Below are positions 46,957-59,379 of a DNA stretch of 64,000 nucleotides, one piece after another (position 1 is the first letter of the stretch; each line of letters opens with the position of its first letter). The position numbers and the translations under genes were made by a program. Source of the DNA: Cichorium intybus. Its lineage: Eukaryota > Streptophyta > Magnoliopsida > Asterales > Asteraceae. The notes under the pieces were generated by a model. The model was not told where the DNA came from, did no database searches, and was given only the letters and a program-made list of their open reading frames with translations. The DNA lies in NCBI GenBank assembly GCA_023525715.1, contig CM042017.1, positions 76,370,166 to 76,434,165 of the forward strand, given 5' to 3'.

Positions 46957-49900
46957 TAAGACCTTTGTTGTCTACGGTGATAAACCCAGTACCAGCCTCC
47001 GAATCGTGTCTTGCATCAAAGCCCGAAAATACCTACAGAAAAGATACCATGCCTTCCTAGCCCACGTTGTTGACGAGAAGAAAGAAGTAAAGAACATCAA
47101 AAAAATCCCCGAAGTCTGCGACTTTTCTGATGTATTCCCAGAAGACCTTCCAAGAGTACCACCCGCACGACAAGTCTTGTTCAGAATCGATTTGATTCCA
47201 GGAGCCACCCCGGTAGCAAAAGCACCTTACCGATTAGCCCCGACAGAAATGCAAGAATTATCCAGCCAACTAAACGAACTACTAAGCAAAGGGTTCATCA
47301 GGCCGAGCTTCTCACCTTGGGGAGCGCCGGACTTATTCGTGAAGAAGAAGGATGGATCATTCCGTATGTGCATTGACTATCGGGAGTTGAACAAGCTCAC
47401 CATCAAGAACCGATACCCGCTACCCCGAATTGACGACCTATTCGATCAACTCCAAGGAGCGAGTTATTTCTCAAAAATCGATCTGAGGTCGGGATATCAC
47501 CAACTCAAGGTTCAAGAGGAAGATGTTCCTAAAACGGCATTCAGAACTCGCTATGGCCATTACGAATTCGTTGTGATGCCCTTCGGATTGACCAATGCGC
47601 CCGCAGTGTTCATGGATCTGATGAACCGTGTATGCCGACCTTACCTAGATAAATTCGTGATAGTATTCATCGAAGACATACTTATCTATTCACGAAGTAA
47701 GGAGGAACATAGCTAACACTTACGACAAGTTTTGGAGACATTATGAGCAGAGAAGCTATATGCGAAATTTTCGAAATGCGAATTTTGGCTTCGAAAAGTG
47801 GACTTCCTAGGCCACGTAGTCAGCAAAGAAGGGATACATGTGGATCCCTCCAAAATCAAAGCCATCGAAAGCTGGAAAGCACCAAGAACTCCGACAGAAA
47901 TCCGTCAGTTTTTGGGCCTTGCTGGCTATTACGGAAGATTCATACAGAATTTCTCCAAAATTGCGAAGCCACTTACTGCCCTGACACAGAAAGGTGTAAC
48001 ATTCAAGTGGGGAGATAAACAAGACGCCGCCTTCCAGACCTTAAAGAAAGCTTTGTGCAGCGCTCCTATTCTGTCCCTCCCAGAAGGAACAGAAGACTTT
48101 GTGGTCTATTGCGATGCATCGAACCAGGGTCTGGGCTGTGTACTCATGCAGAGAGGAAAGGTCATTGCCTACGCTTCAAGACAACTTAAAACTCACGAGG
48201 TCAACTACACTACACATGACCTCGAGTTGGGGGCAGTAGTGTTCGCATTGAAGATCTGGAGACACTACCTGTACGACACAGAGTGTACGGTATACACCGA
48301 CCATAAGAGTCTCCAGGACATCCTCAACCAAAAAGAACTCAATATGAGACAACGACGATGGGTAGAGCTACTAAGTGACTATGAATGTGAAATTCGTTAT
48401 CACCCAGGGAAGGCCAATGTGGTAGCTGATGCCCTCAGTCGAAAAGAGTACTCGGGCCGCCGAGTGAAGTCATTAACAATGACGATCCATTCCCATTTGT
48501 TCACTCAGATCAAAGAGGCGCAGCTAGAAGCCTTAAAACCTGAAAATGTCGCAAATGAAGCCTTGCGAGGGATGGATAAAAACCTTGAAGTTAAGGATGA
48601 CGGAGCTCGTTACCTCATGAACCGAATTTGGACACCGAGATTCGGCGGATTCAGAGACATTATCATGAATGAAGCTCACAAGACTAGATACTCCGTTCAT
48701 CCTGGGTCCGACAAAATGTACCTGGACCTCAAGAAACTGTATTGGTGGCCAAACATGAAGGCAGAAATTGCTACTTACGTGGGCAAGTGCCTGACTTGCG
48801 CCAAAGTTAAAGTAGAATACCAAAAGCCCTCGGGTTTGCTAATTCAACCAGAAATACCCGAGTGGAAGTGGGAGCGGATAACAATGGACTTCATAACCAA
48901 ATTACCAAAGACAACCGGTGGGTTAGATACTATATGGGTAATCGTCGATAGGTTAACCAAATCCGCTCACTTCCTGCCAATCAAGGAGACTGATAGGATG
49001 GATAAGCTGGCGAGGCTCTACCTCAAAGAAATTGTAAAATTGCACGGTGTGCCAAGATCAATTATCTCGGATAGAGATAGCCGATTCACTTCACACTTTT
49101 GGCAATCATTACAAAAGGCTATGGGAACCAGACTCGATATGAGCACAGCTTACCATCCGCAGACGGATGGCCAAAGTGAAAGAACCATCCAAACGCTGGA
49201 AGACATGTTGAGAGCCTGTGTGATAGACTTCGGTAAGGCGTGGGACACCCACTTACCGCTCATTGAGTTTTCATACAACAACAGCTACCACACTAGCATC
49301 AAAGTTGCTCCATTTGAAGCTTTATATGGACGCAAGTGCAGATCCCCTCTGTGCTGGGCTGAAGTGGGTGATACTCAACTAGCCAGAGGGCAAGTACCTA
49401 ACAACACTCTCACCGGTCTGGAAATCATACGAGAGACAACGGAGAAAATCGTTCAGATCCGCGAACGATTGAAAGCATCTCGTGACCGACAAAAGAGCTA
49501 CGCAGATAAGCGACGCAAGCCTTTGGAATTCCAGGTTGGTGACCGAGTGTTGTTGAAGGTATCGCCATGGAAAGGAATGATACGCTTTGGAAAGCGTGGG
49601 AAGCTGAACCCCAGATACATTGGGCCCTTCGAAATCCTCGCTAGGATCGGCCTAGTAGCCTACAAACTTCGATTACCGCAGGAGCTCAGCAACGTCCATC
49701 CCACCTTTCACGTATCCAACTTAAAGAAACGCCTGTCCGATGAAACCCTTATCATCCCGCTCGACGAAATCGAAGTGAACGAGAACCTTCATTTTGTGGA
49801 AGAACCCGTAGAGATCATGGACAGAGAAATCAAGAGGACGAAACAGAGCCGTATACCGATACTTAAGGTCCGTTGGAGTGCCAAGCGTGGACCAGAATTC

Positions 49901-49960
49901 ACTTGGGAACGTGAAGACCAGATGAAGCAGAAGTACTCACATCTCTTCCCAAACTCTTGA
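46910..49960 (+). pseudogene. Chromovirus pol: RT, RNase H, integrase, chromodomain, two stops
   Basis: One frame covers the whole region but has stops at 47714-47716 (TAA) and 47744-47746 (TGA), between RT and its connection domain. RT shows YRELNKLTIKNRYPLPRID and MPFGLTNAP. The catalytic motif reads FIEDILIYS, Glu (47672-47674) replacing the first Asp. RNase H residues D, E, D, D are present (VYCDAS, DLELGAVV, YTDHKSL, VADALSR). Integrase has the HHCC finger (AHKTRYSVH, CLTC) and DDE residues (MDFITKLP, ISDRDSRF, GQSERTIQ). The C-terminus has FHVSNLKKR, then a chromodomain-like segment (EEPVEIMDREIKR, LKVRWSAKRGPEFTWE). The chromodomain and long LTRs point to the Tekay/Del clade. From 47798 the frame is fully open for 720 codons. 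Confidence 0.95.
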
Positions 49961-50014
49961 GGATCCACTCAAGAGTTAAATTTCGGGACGAAATTCTCTC
50001 TAACGGGTAGATGA

Positions 50015-52849
50015 TGTGACAATTGTAAATTTTGGTCAACAAAAGTCAACTGTAGTCAAACGAAGCGTACGTTAATCTATATGTTGAAAAGTTATTTTCC
50101 ATAACTTTTGCAGTGAATTATTAATATTATAGTATTACGTATGCTAAATCAAACAATTATCGATTAAAAAAAATCGAAAATACGGACAGCAAACTACTGT
50201 AGCGTAAAAATTCGATAATCGTACAATTATTATTTTGAGAATAATAATATTCATAAAACAATCTACTCGTAAATACGAAATTTTCGATATATAGAACGTC
50301 GAAAACGGAGTTCGTATGTGAAAGTTATAACAATTAAACCGTTGTGAACGGATAAATGTACACAGGGTTTGGACTCAAATTTCAAAATGTGGTGCCTTAA
50401 ACATCATATATGAAATAACAATTCATATGATAAGTGACGTAATAGTATCTAGTATTTAATTCCAAAGCTAAATGCAATTTCCGGTAAAATGCCGAAATTC
50501 GCGAAATCGGAAGAATACTGCGCTTAAACGCGTATTCCGACACCCAACGAATTATAATTCAATCAAAATAAATGTTTGGCAATGTTTTTATACAAAATAA
50601 TTATTTAGAAATTCGTTTCGTCAAAAACGCACAAAATTTCACTAAAACGACTTACTATTTTATAAAAATCACTTATTTTTATAAAAGTATGTTGCTATTT
50701 TATAAAAACCAACCCCACCCCACCCCATCGGCTGCACACCCCCTTCCAATACAATCCAAGAACACTATTCAAGATCTTAGACTATCAAAGGCTATGGAAT
50801 TTTATAATGCACAAAATCAAACCTAGATCTTAAACCATAATTGCACCATATTGGAAACCAACTAGATCACTTCTTCTCCTACACCTCTCCCTCTCTCACT
50901 CTCGGCCACACTCTCCCTCTCTTCTCCTCTCCAAAGTCGTGACCACCACCACCATCTCCAAGATCCATTTTCAAGCTCAACTCTCTAATCCAAGTGGTAA
51001 GCTTTCTTCACTCTTTGATTCTAAACAACATAACACAAGTTTTACACCTTTTACACACACTAACATCCATCAATACCCATTGAATATTAGCTTTGTCCAA
51101 GAGTCTTTGAGCTCAAATCTTCATCATCTTCAAAGATCTTTCAAGCTCTCTTGGTAAGTTATGATCATCTAGTGATTTAAGTTCTAAATACCTTCATATA
51201 CTCTTTTACACACACATACTCACGAAAATCCATTGGATAATAGCTTTGTCCAAGGGTCCTCCGGGTCTTAGAACCAAAATCTTCAATCTTCTTCCAAGGA
51301 ATCTTAAGATCCACACTCAAGGTGAGTTCATACCCCTCATTTTCATGTTTTCAAACCTTTTTGGGGGAGAATACAAGTTCCTTTACTATAAATGTTGTTT
51401 TATTCAAGTTATATATGTTAAATGCTATATATATGATGTTTTACACAAGTTCATAAAGTTAATATTTGGGTAAAAATACATTTGACATGAAATATGGATA
51501 GATCTTTGTAAGATGTTCATAATGATGCATAATATGTTTGTATAAAAGTTACTAGACTATAATTAAAGTGTGTAAAAATGTTAGATCTTGGACAAAAATG
51601 TTATAAAGATGAACTTGGCATGAAATATGAGTAGATCCATGTATTATGAACACTTTAACATATTAAGTTGTGTAAAAGTTACAAAACTACAAATAAAGTA
51701 TACAAAAACACTAGATCTTGGATAAAAACGTTATAAAAACGAAAACTAGTAAAAACTACGTTTTTATAAATAAAGGCACTATTTTCTAGCAAAAATGGTT
51801 ATAATCAAGATATTACACTATTTTTGTGAGAAATATCTCAAAAGATGATATTTATAATCATTTGAATAAGTTACTTCGCTATTATTCACAAAAATATGAT
51901 TATTATAACGCAATACTAAAAATAGACTATTATTGGAATAGTTTATGAACATAAGGTTATTATGACGTTTGAACATGACAAAAATAATTATATAAAATTA
52001 TATAATTATTAAACAATACTATATTATCATGGGAAAAATGATAATGGATGATTATAAGAGTTTTCATATACAAATCGTACGTAAACAAGTTGATTGGAAT
52101 ACATACACTTTTATGAGATGAATCTTCACAATACTTTTATAAGTACCTACTATAAGTCCTGAACATTTATAACCAGAGTCTCGGTAAGAGAGCGCGATAT
52201 TTGAGTATAGATCTATACGGGGCTTGACAACCCCGCACCTGAGCTGCTAGCTACAGCTTGACCGGCAGGTCTGAGGTGTCCAAATGTCTAACATTCCGAC
52301 GCCTGAAGAACGTCGCAGCAGGCCAACTAGTCACAGTATGGTTATATGGTATCTCACATGGGAAAATAATCAACTTAATATTTTTATAAATTGTTTACGT
52401 GGAAACACTCATTTCAAAGAAAGTACACTACAGTTTACATATTACATTTTAGTCTTTGGGATTTAAAGACTTGGACATTTTTATGAGAAAATATTGGATT
52501 TTCTTGGTTTTCAACACTATTGTTTACAAACAAAGGATATTTCTTATACAAAAATCTTATGAACTCACCAACTTAATTGTTGACACTTTTTCAACTACTT
52601 GTATTCTCAGGAAATTGATAAAGTAAGTTCAAGCGCTACAAGATGGGACGTTATGACGTCATTTTTGTCCATTTTTTATATCATTTCAATTGTAATTGAA
52701 ACATGAAACAAGTAAAGTTTGTAACATTTGCAATTGTTTAAATGATGGTTGTGTACTTGGGTTCCACTATTGTGTAACTTTGTTATGATATTGTTCATGA
52801 AGTCATCCACCCTTAAACAATTCCGCCAATACGGTTTGAGGGTGTGACA
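50015..52849 (+). repeat. 3' LTR of the chromovirus
   Basis: 2835 bp, TGTGACAATTG...GGGTGTGACA. It is preceded by a short purine-rich ACGGGTAGATGA tract (50003-50014). The 2-bp length difference from the 5' LTR is a TATATA slippage near 43255 / 51431. Confidence 0.95.
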
Positions 52850-52854
52850 ATAGG

Positions 52855-53049
52855 TGATGTAAGGCCTACCTCTAGATCTGTTCTCTCTTCAACTTGGTTC
52901 TTCCACTGACACTGCTTCACCTCCAGGTTGAGCGAACCAAGGACAGGTGCAGCAGATCTGGCAAGATCAACCTTACGTCTGTATACTCCAAGAGTCAAAG
53001 TTATGAACTCTTGTTTGTCGATCTTAGACCTTCCGACTTCAACCATGAA
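52855..53049 (-). mobile_element. Interior of the copia-like element, right part
   Basis: It continues from 41833 once the chromovirus is removed. A minus-strand open frame starts at ATG 53046 (MVEVGRSKIDKQ), only four bases after the primer site, and runs into the insertion point. It is not identified. Confidence 0.5.
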
Positions 53050-53061
53050 GCTCTGATACCA
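53050..53061 (-). other. Primer binding site of the copia-like element
   Basis: The plus strand reads GCTCTGATACCA, a perfect complement of TGGTATCAGAGC. It lies three bases inside the LTR start at 53065. Confidence 0.9.
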
Positions 53062-53064
53062 GCT

Positions 53065-53888
53065 CGTTGGGTACCGTTGCAGCAGAAAGGGGCACACCAA
53101 CGAACACGGCCAAGAACATCAACAGACTTTCATGCAACTGTCTAGACAAGTGAGTATTGCTAAGATTGGGAAAAAGAAAACACAAGGATATAAAGTGGTT
53201 CACTTTGCTGGGCTACGTCTACTGTGAGAAACGAGAGAAACTTTCATTGATAATATTTAATGATTTATAAGAGAGAAAATAATGACTACTAGTTATTAAC
53301 AATCTTAACACATTACATTCACGAGCTATTGCTGTCACGATGAACTATGATACGCATGAGACACTGATGAGAGTCATCCTCGGATATCACCCTTCGGTCC
53401 AGATAAAGTTATCTCTTAGTCACATTGGCTTTAGTCTAGTAACACATCTGTCACCAACTGACTTCTGCTTTCAATCTTAGATATCTTCTTTCATGTCCAT
53501 GCTGAGGACGTACCTCCTAATCTGGAAAAGGTTTAACCTTCCTCGGTCTGTATAATCTGTATAATTAAATACCTTCGGTTCATGCACTTGGACATGGCTT
53601 CGAATCCGGACAAGGAAAGGCTGCCTTAGTCCTGCTGATCTTCATGCCTTCGGTACAACCTTCTACAGATCTTCTGAAGGGTCACCCCTTCTTAATTCTG
53701 ATCCACCTCCTGGTTGATCTGACGGGAGCAAAGGATTCCTACTGGAACGAAGGTTTGGAGACTTGTCTGAGATGCATACCTTAACAGCATTGGCTTCGTC
53801 TACCCTCTGTTTTCTGGTTGCTTGAAAACACTGTTCGGTTGTCTTGGGTCTTCCTCCGATTTGAATTAGGCTCCACTCCATCCCAATA
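53065..53888 (-). repeat. 5' LTR of the copia-like element
   Basis: It starts CGTTGGGTACCG (TG mutated to CG) and ends CATCCCAATA (CA mutated to TA). It is 824 bp against 1079 bp for the other copy owing to indels in both. Confidence 0.8.
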
Positions 53889-53893
53889 GAGGA

Positions 53894-55446
53894 GTTGTAT
53901 GACTGTAGTGAAATAGCCAGTAGTTTTATACTAGAATGGGTATGAGAGTGATTTCAGTTGTGATTGAAGGAACCTAAATTTGCCCAAAATCAAACTGGTC
54001 ACTACCAAGGATGAAAAGTGTTAAGAAGAAATTATGTGTACTTACTAACCTAGTTGTGCAATGTATACATGTATATACCAGTGGTTAGGCGTCTAGAGGG
54101 GCTTTGTGTGTAGGTGGTGATAGTAGTAACCAAAAATAACGCATAACGAAGAGTTGTATTTCTTTATGTGTGAAGAGTTCCGTTGGTTATTTGTGTAACG
54201 AATTTCCACTAACAAGTAGAAGTGGTACAAATTACATAATGGTTAAAGTAGTGTGATTCTTAGGAAGAAAGAGTATGTTTTAACTGTGGAGAAAGTAGTT
54301 ATCTTCACAAAGATCACTCGAGGAAGGAATAAATTTGTGGTCGGAGAACCGTACGAGGTACTGTGATCTGATCGGAGGACGGTACAAGGTATCGTAAGCG
54401 GGAGTTGAGTGGTGAGATTGGTGGACGGTACGGAGTACCGTGATTTAATATTGTGTGACGATTGGTACGGGGGTACCGGTTGGTGACACTTAGCGGTAAT
54501 TGGTATGAAGACACCGTGAAATAAGTACTGGGTACTGTCTAGTGAAGTTGGGTGATAGTATAATGTTGTATATGATGTGCGAGTTTCGATTTAAGGTGCA
54601 ATTGGTTGGGATTTTGTATGCTGGGTGTATACCAACCGGTTTTGTTCTGTAGTATACACTTGTATAATGTGTTGATGTTTAGCTTGTACTAGACGAGTTT
54701 AGATCTAGTATGCAGATATTGTCGGTTGATGTACTGAGTAAATAAGTACAGAACTGTTGTGCCCTGAAAGATGCACAGAGCAGATACGCATGGCTCGACG
54801 AACTGAGTATGCACAGCTCGTGGTGCTGATGGTGGAACACAACTCAAGGTACTGTAATGATAATGATGTAGGTTGTATATAGTAACTAGGCGAGAACATC
54901 GTTACTACGTGTGATGACTTGTTGGAAAACAAAGTGGATATGTAACAGATGTTTTGTGTGACATATGTTATGCGTTGTGGTGACCACTTAACGAGTACCT
55001 AGTGATCATATATAGTGTGTGGCGATCACATCATGAGTATCTTGTGATCATAAGTAGTAGTGTAGGTATGTGGTGGTTGCATAACGAGTACTTTGCAACC
55101 ATATAGTGGGCTGTGGCTGTGTATGTGTAGAGGAGTGCACAGTGTAGAGGTGTTGGATGATTATATTGTATGGTGAAGGGTGTAAATATACGTGTACACT
55201 GTAGAAAAGTAAGGTGATGTTATGTGTAGAGTTTTATGAGTGTGATTTTGGTTGTGATTGATAGGACCAGTTCTTTAGCAATCAAACCAATCACCACCAA
55301 GAGGAGAGAGGAATAGTAGCTAAAGTTCCTAATGAGTAGTTGGAACTTTGATCCAAATGGGAATACAGGTGTGTAGAGAAATTTTAAGATCGTTACATCT
55401 TGCTATGAGATTCTGAGGATGAAATCTTTTAAAGGGGAGGAGAATT
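53894..55446 (+). mobile_element. Outer gypsy-type element: interior, right part
   Basis: No coding frame was recognised. It contains degenerate repeats of GGTACNNNGTACCGTGA type (54345-54540) and three units built around TAACGAGTAC flanked by complementary arms (54960-55115). It ends in the purine tract AAAGGGGAGGAGAAT (55431-55445), the plus-strand primer for the 3' LTR that follows. This orients the element on the plus strand. Confidence 0.6.
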
Positions 55447-56155
55447 TGTAACATCGTGTTCCCTTTTGGTAAGTGTTATTGTGTTAATATTAGTATAATT
55501 AAGATTAAGTATGTTGTTATACGAGTCGTGTGGAGTCATACGGGTCGTGTAAAAAGGGGTTAGAAACTGATCTGAAACTCTTTCAGAACCACACGGGTCG
55601 TGTAGAAATGCACTGGGGGTGGACAGCAGGTTCAAACGGGGCGTGTAAAACCACACGAGTCGTGCAGCCACATTTAGCATCGCTAACCGTGTGCTTAGGG
55701 AACCATCACCTTGATATACTAGTGGATAAGGCTTAGGATTCCTTCTCTTCCCCCATAAGGAGGTTCTGAGTTCTAATCACACTCCCTCCCTTTCCCCATA
55801 GGGAGTGTTAGGTTTCAATCAGGGGATGGCCACTGGCCACCTCTCTATCCCCATAGGTGATTGACCCGGACCACCCTGTTGCCAGGTGTGCTTGGGCCCC
55901 GAGGTTGCTTCATCAGGGTCATCCAAAGGATGGGTCGGGTGGGGTCCTCGATTATAAAAAAACCGTGTTCTTAGCAATGCTATGTGCATAGACCCATTTT
56001 TTTATATGTCGGTTTTTAGCTCATTTTAGGGGAAACAAAAGCATGAAAAACTCTCTCAAAATCTTAGAAAAACCCCAGGAACTACAGAGATCGAATTGAA
56101 GCATAAAATATCAAGGAATTGAAGTAAGAGTTGATATATTGTGTCTAAGAGGTAT
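55447..56155 (+). mobile_element. Outer gypsy-type element, right LTR (supported part)
   Basis: It begins TGTAACATCGTGTTCCC and aligns with 35671-36050 and 37440-37562 of the left LTR apart from a SINE at 55699-55960. It has a deletion of about 70 bp near 55519 relative to the left copy. The LTR probably continues to about 57950, but the left copy does not align there. Confidence 0.75.
55699..55960 (+). mobile_element. SINE inserted in the right LTR
   Basis: The 262-bp insert is absent from the left LTR. It is flanked by 14-bp direct repeats AACCGTGTGCTTAG (55685-55698) and AACCGTGTTCTTAG (55961-55974), one mismatch. It has an A-box-like TAGTGGATAAGGCTTAGG, a B-box-like GGTTCTGAGTTCTAATC and ends in ATTATAAAAA. 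Long target duplication and A-rich tail fit LINE-assisted retroposition. Confidence 0.88.
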
Positions 56156-56632
<477 letters not shown>

Positions 56633-57333
56633 TGTTGGGATTCGATCACATAAACACATGTAGTGGAAGACTAACAAGATCAAATCACAGAATTCTCCAT
56701 GAACAGAGTTCAGGATCATGTAGTTCATAACAGTTATAGCAACAAAACATAAACAAAATGTACCTCAGGATTAGCTACTTCCATGAATCTGATGAACAAC
56801 ATCTTGCAAAGGATGAATAGGATCCAAAGTGTGAATCCCTCTAATGACTCATACGTAAAAACACCAGAAAACCAGACAGATCAGAGTTCCCACTTGGGAA
56901 AAGAAGGCAGAAGATGAAAACCCTAGAGAAGGATTGATTTCGCCAAAGGGAGGAGGGAGAAGAGAGGAGGGCGGCACAATGAGAGGCCAGGGATGCCTTA
57001 GGGTTGAACCCCAAGGCCTCTATTTATAGTGCAAGGTTCCTAGGGTTTCAAACATAGGAGCCTTTTGGCGGCCGCACCCCTTAGACTTGTTTCCACTGAT
57101 TAAACCTTTAATCAATTACAATACAGTCCCCTTAATTGATTCTAAATTAATTTATCAAATAATTTATTGATCTAGTTTCTAATTAATTTATTTCTCAATA
57201 AATTAATAATCTAATAATCCTTTCTTTATTTCTAACTCTATTTGTTTTTCTGGGTCATGAGGGCAACCCAGAAGGACTCTGCCATTATTAGAAATATTAT
57301 CACAAGTTGATGACCTTAGACATTATTCCAACA
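56633..57333 (-). mobile_element. Copia solo LTR
   Basis: 701 bp, TGTTGGGATTCG...ATTATTCCAACA, with perfect target duplications ATATA (56628-56632, 57334-57338). A minus-strand TATA box (57028-57021) gives the orientation. It is closely related to the fragment at 25598-25729. No interior remains, so it arose by recombination between two LTRs. Confidence 0.93.
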
Positions 57334-57369
57334 ATATATGTGATTGAGTCTTTATGAATTGGGGTGATT

Positions 57370-57715
57370 ACACATGAACCTTTGTGGTTCATATTGGCCT
57401 TAGTGGCCGAGGGATTGTGTTAATTACCCGATACATATTATAGGAACTTATATGGTTCATAACGGCCTTTGTGGCTAGGAGGGTAGACTTAATTGCCGAA
57501 CATATAACGACCTTCGTGACTAAGAGATTGGGCTTAATTGCCCAACATATAACGACTTTTGTGGCTAGGATATTGAGATTAATTGCCCAACATATAACGA
57601 CCTTCGTTGCTAAGAGATTGAGCTTAATTGCCTAACATATATCGACCTTCGTGGCTAGGAGATTGGGCTTAATTGCCCAACATATGTAGTTAGAGCCTTT
57701 GTGCTCATACTACAG
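57370..57715 (+). repeat. About 50-bp minisatellite, outer right LTR
   Basis: Repeated units carry ATAACGACCTTCGTGGCTAG and GAGATTGGGCTTAATTGCC. At least five imperfect copies lie between 57450 and 57690, with diverged ones before. Confidence 0.85.
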
Positions 57716-58020
57716 TAAGGGTGACAGTGAGTCTTAGTGACTCGAGACGGTAGGAGTTGAGGAGGAGACAAATATAAAGCCTTTGTAGCTTACGACCGGA
57801 GAGGTCGTAGAGTGGAGGAACATGTGTTGGAAGTGAGAGTGACGGAATACCGTGTAGTGGTACATAGTTGTTATTTATGTTTATACTGGTGTTACTTGTA
57901 ATACACATTGCTAATTCGTTGAGTTGGCTTAGGTGTTGGAGACACCTGTGTGACTACATAACGAGTATTTTGTGGTCATTTAGAATGAGTATGATTGATC
58001 CTATAAACTTATATTAACAA
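57716..58020 (+). other. End of the outer element and junction with gene-proximal DNA
   Basis: It contains TAACGAGTATTTTGTGGTCAT (57959-57979), related to the repeats at 54960-55115. The true LTR end and target duplication were not found. Confidence 0.4.
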
Positions 58021-58447
58021 GTACTTCTAATTACACCCTTTGACCATGTTTATAATTTACCGTGGATAATATTTTCCAAACCCATAATCACAAGAATACA
58101 CGATTTTGCCTAAATTACAAATAGTAAAAACAAAGACATAAAAGAAAACGGTAAAAGAGTGGGGCAAGTGTCATGTATGTAAGAAAGAAAGAATAGGAGT
58201 GTAAGTGGGCCCATTATTCCATAAATCTTCCATTTCTTCTAACTTCTTCCTCTTTCCGCTTATTGTCTTGTTCTTTTCACCTTCTCTCTCGTACATACAG
58301 ATACAAAACGTTGGGTAGAAAGATAGAGAGAGGGTAAGAGATCCCCGTGTTCGATTGTTGAGTGTGTTTTGATACCCAAATTGGTCCTTCTTATTCACCG
58401 GCGACGGCGGCGCCGGTTGTGGTGCGGTAGCTTTATAAAATGCTTCC
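58021..58447 (+). promoter_or_regulatory. Upstream region and 5' UTR of the EPFL gene
   Basis: About 430 bp between retrotransposon debris and the start codon. It contains AAAGA/GAGAGA tracts (58180-58345) and a CGGCGACGGCGGCGCCGG patch (58399-58416). A transcription start cannot be fixed by eye. Confidence 0.4.
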
Positions 58448-58877
58448 ATGGCCATGAATTCATTTCAATCAATCATTATCTCGATCTTAATCGCTCTCCA
58501 TCTTCTCTCTTTAACCTCTAATTGCTCTCGTCTTCAAATGGGTCTCTCCAAAACGATCCAAATCCGGGTAATTTACTTTCCCCCGTCGTGAATTATGTAT
58601 TCAGATGATAATTTCCAGGTTCTGATTTATACTTTTACAGGGTTTATTATATGAAGAGAAAACCAGACTGGGTTCAACGCCGCCGAGCTGTCACAACAAG
58701 TGCAACCTCTGCCACCCATGCATGGCGGTGCAGGTGCCGACGATACCGGGTCACAACCGAGTTAAGCCGGTGGACTACTACGATCAACCTCCGGCGACCT
58801 CATCGGGAAACAGGTACTCGAATTACAAGCCACTCGGATGGAAATGTAGATGTGGTGGGCAATTGTATAACCCCTAG
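58448..58877 (+). CDS. EPFL: EPIDERMAL PATTERNING FACTOR-LIKE secreted peptide precursor
   Basis: Two exons, 58448-58567 and 58641-58877, with a 73-bp GT-AG phase-0 intron, encode 118 residues. Residues 1-26 or so form a signal peptide with a hydrophobic core (IIISILIALHLL). After a short propeptide comes the EPFL domain: LGSTPPSCHNKCNLCHPC, then MAVQVPTIPGHNRV, a Pro/Ser-rich loop and RYSNYKPLGWKCRCGGQLYNP minus its first residue. Six Cys stand in the family pattern C-x3-C-x2-C-x2-C...C-x-C, plus the C-terminal YNP. EPFL peptides are secreted, disulfide-bonded ligands of ERECTA-family receptor kinases (often with TOO MANY MOUTHS) that control stomatal patterning or organ growth. The long loop before YSNYKP makes it EPFL-like rather than EPF1/EPF2, but I cannot assign a subgroup. 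A second Met at codon 3 is an alternative start. The gene looks intact. Confidence 0.93.
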
Positions 58878-59282
58878 TTTTTCCTTTTAATTACGAGAGT
58901 AGCCCTGATCACTTGAGTATATATTTCATTTGTAACCTTCGAATTCGCATTTAATTCATGTCTAATCTTTTTTCTTATTTTTTATATTTGCATCAAAAAA
59001 AATTTCTGAAATTATTAATAGTCAAATGTGAGGAATCAGAGAATGATGTGAGTAAATCGTCGGGTGTTATCTTTCCAAGATTTTGATGACAAGTATTCTG
59101 GCCTCTTGGGATCATGTATTTACAGTCTTAGCTGTATTTAATTATAAGTAATGTATTTTTTATTTTTATATAAAAACATGGATAAATTTGTGATTAAAAT
59201 ATACTTTAGTTATATAAAAAGAATACAAATAAATATAATTAGAGTTCTGTAAATTTTTGAAAGAAGATATGTGTTTCTAAAA

Positions 59283-59379
<97 letters not shown>

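Larger units (their letters stand above)
41839..52849 (+). mobile_element. Complete Tekay/Del-type chromovirus (Ty3/gypsy), 11.0 kb
   Basis: Target duplications ATAGG lie at 41834-41838 and 52850-52854. LTRs of 2837 and 2835 bp bound an interior with primer site, gag, protease, RT, RNase H, integrase and C-terminal chromodomain in gypsy order. I counted about 19 substitutions and one 2-bp indel between LTRs, about 0.7%, indicating a recent insertion. The coding part is nevertheless broken by two frameshifts and four stops and has two active-motif substitutions, so this copy cannot move by itself. Confidence 0.95.
38470..53888 (-). mobile_element. Copia-like LTR element interrupted by a chromovirus
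   Basis: Target duplications GAGGA (38465-38469, 53889-53893) flank LTR copies at 38470-39548 and 53065-53888. A minus-strand primer site is at 53050-53061 and a polypurine tract (AAGTGAGAGATT, minus) at 39549-39560. Without the chromovirus at 41839-52849 the interior is only about 2.5 kb and has no polymerase, so the element is non-autonomous or decayed. LTR copies differ by large indels and many substitutions, so it is clearly older than its insert. Confidence 0.85.

Noticed and set aside
58171..58455. A 94-codon minus-strand frame starting MAMEAFYKAT
   Set aside because: It is antisense to the EPFL 5' UTR and start, and the plus strand has a clear signal peptide, intron and Cys pattern.
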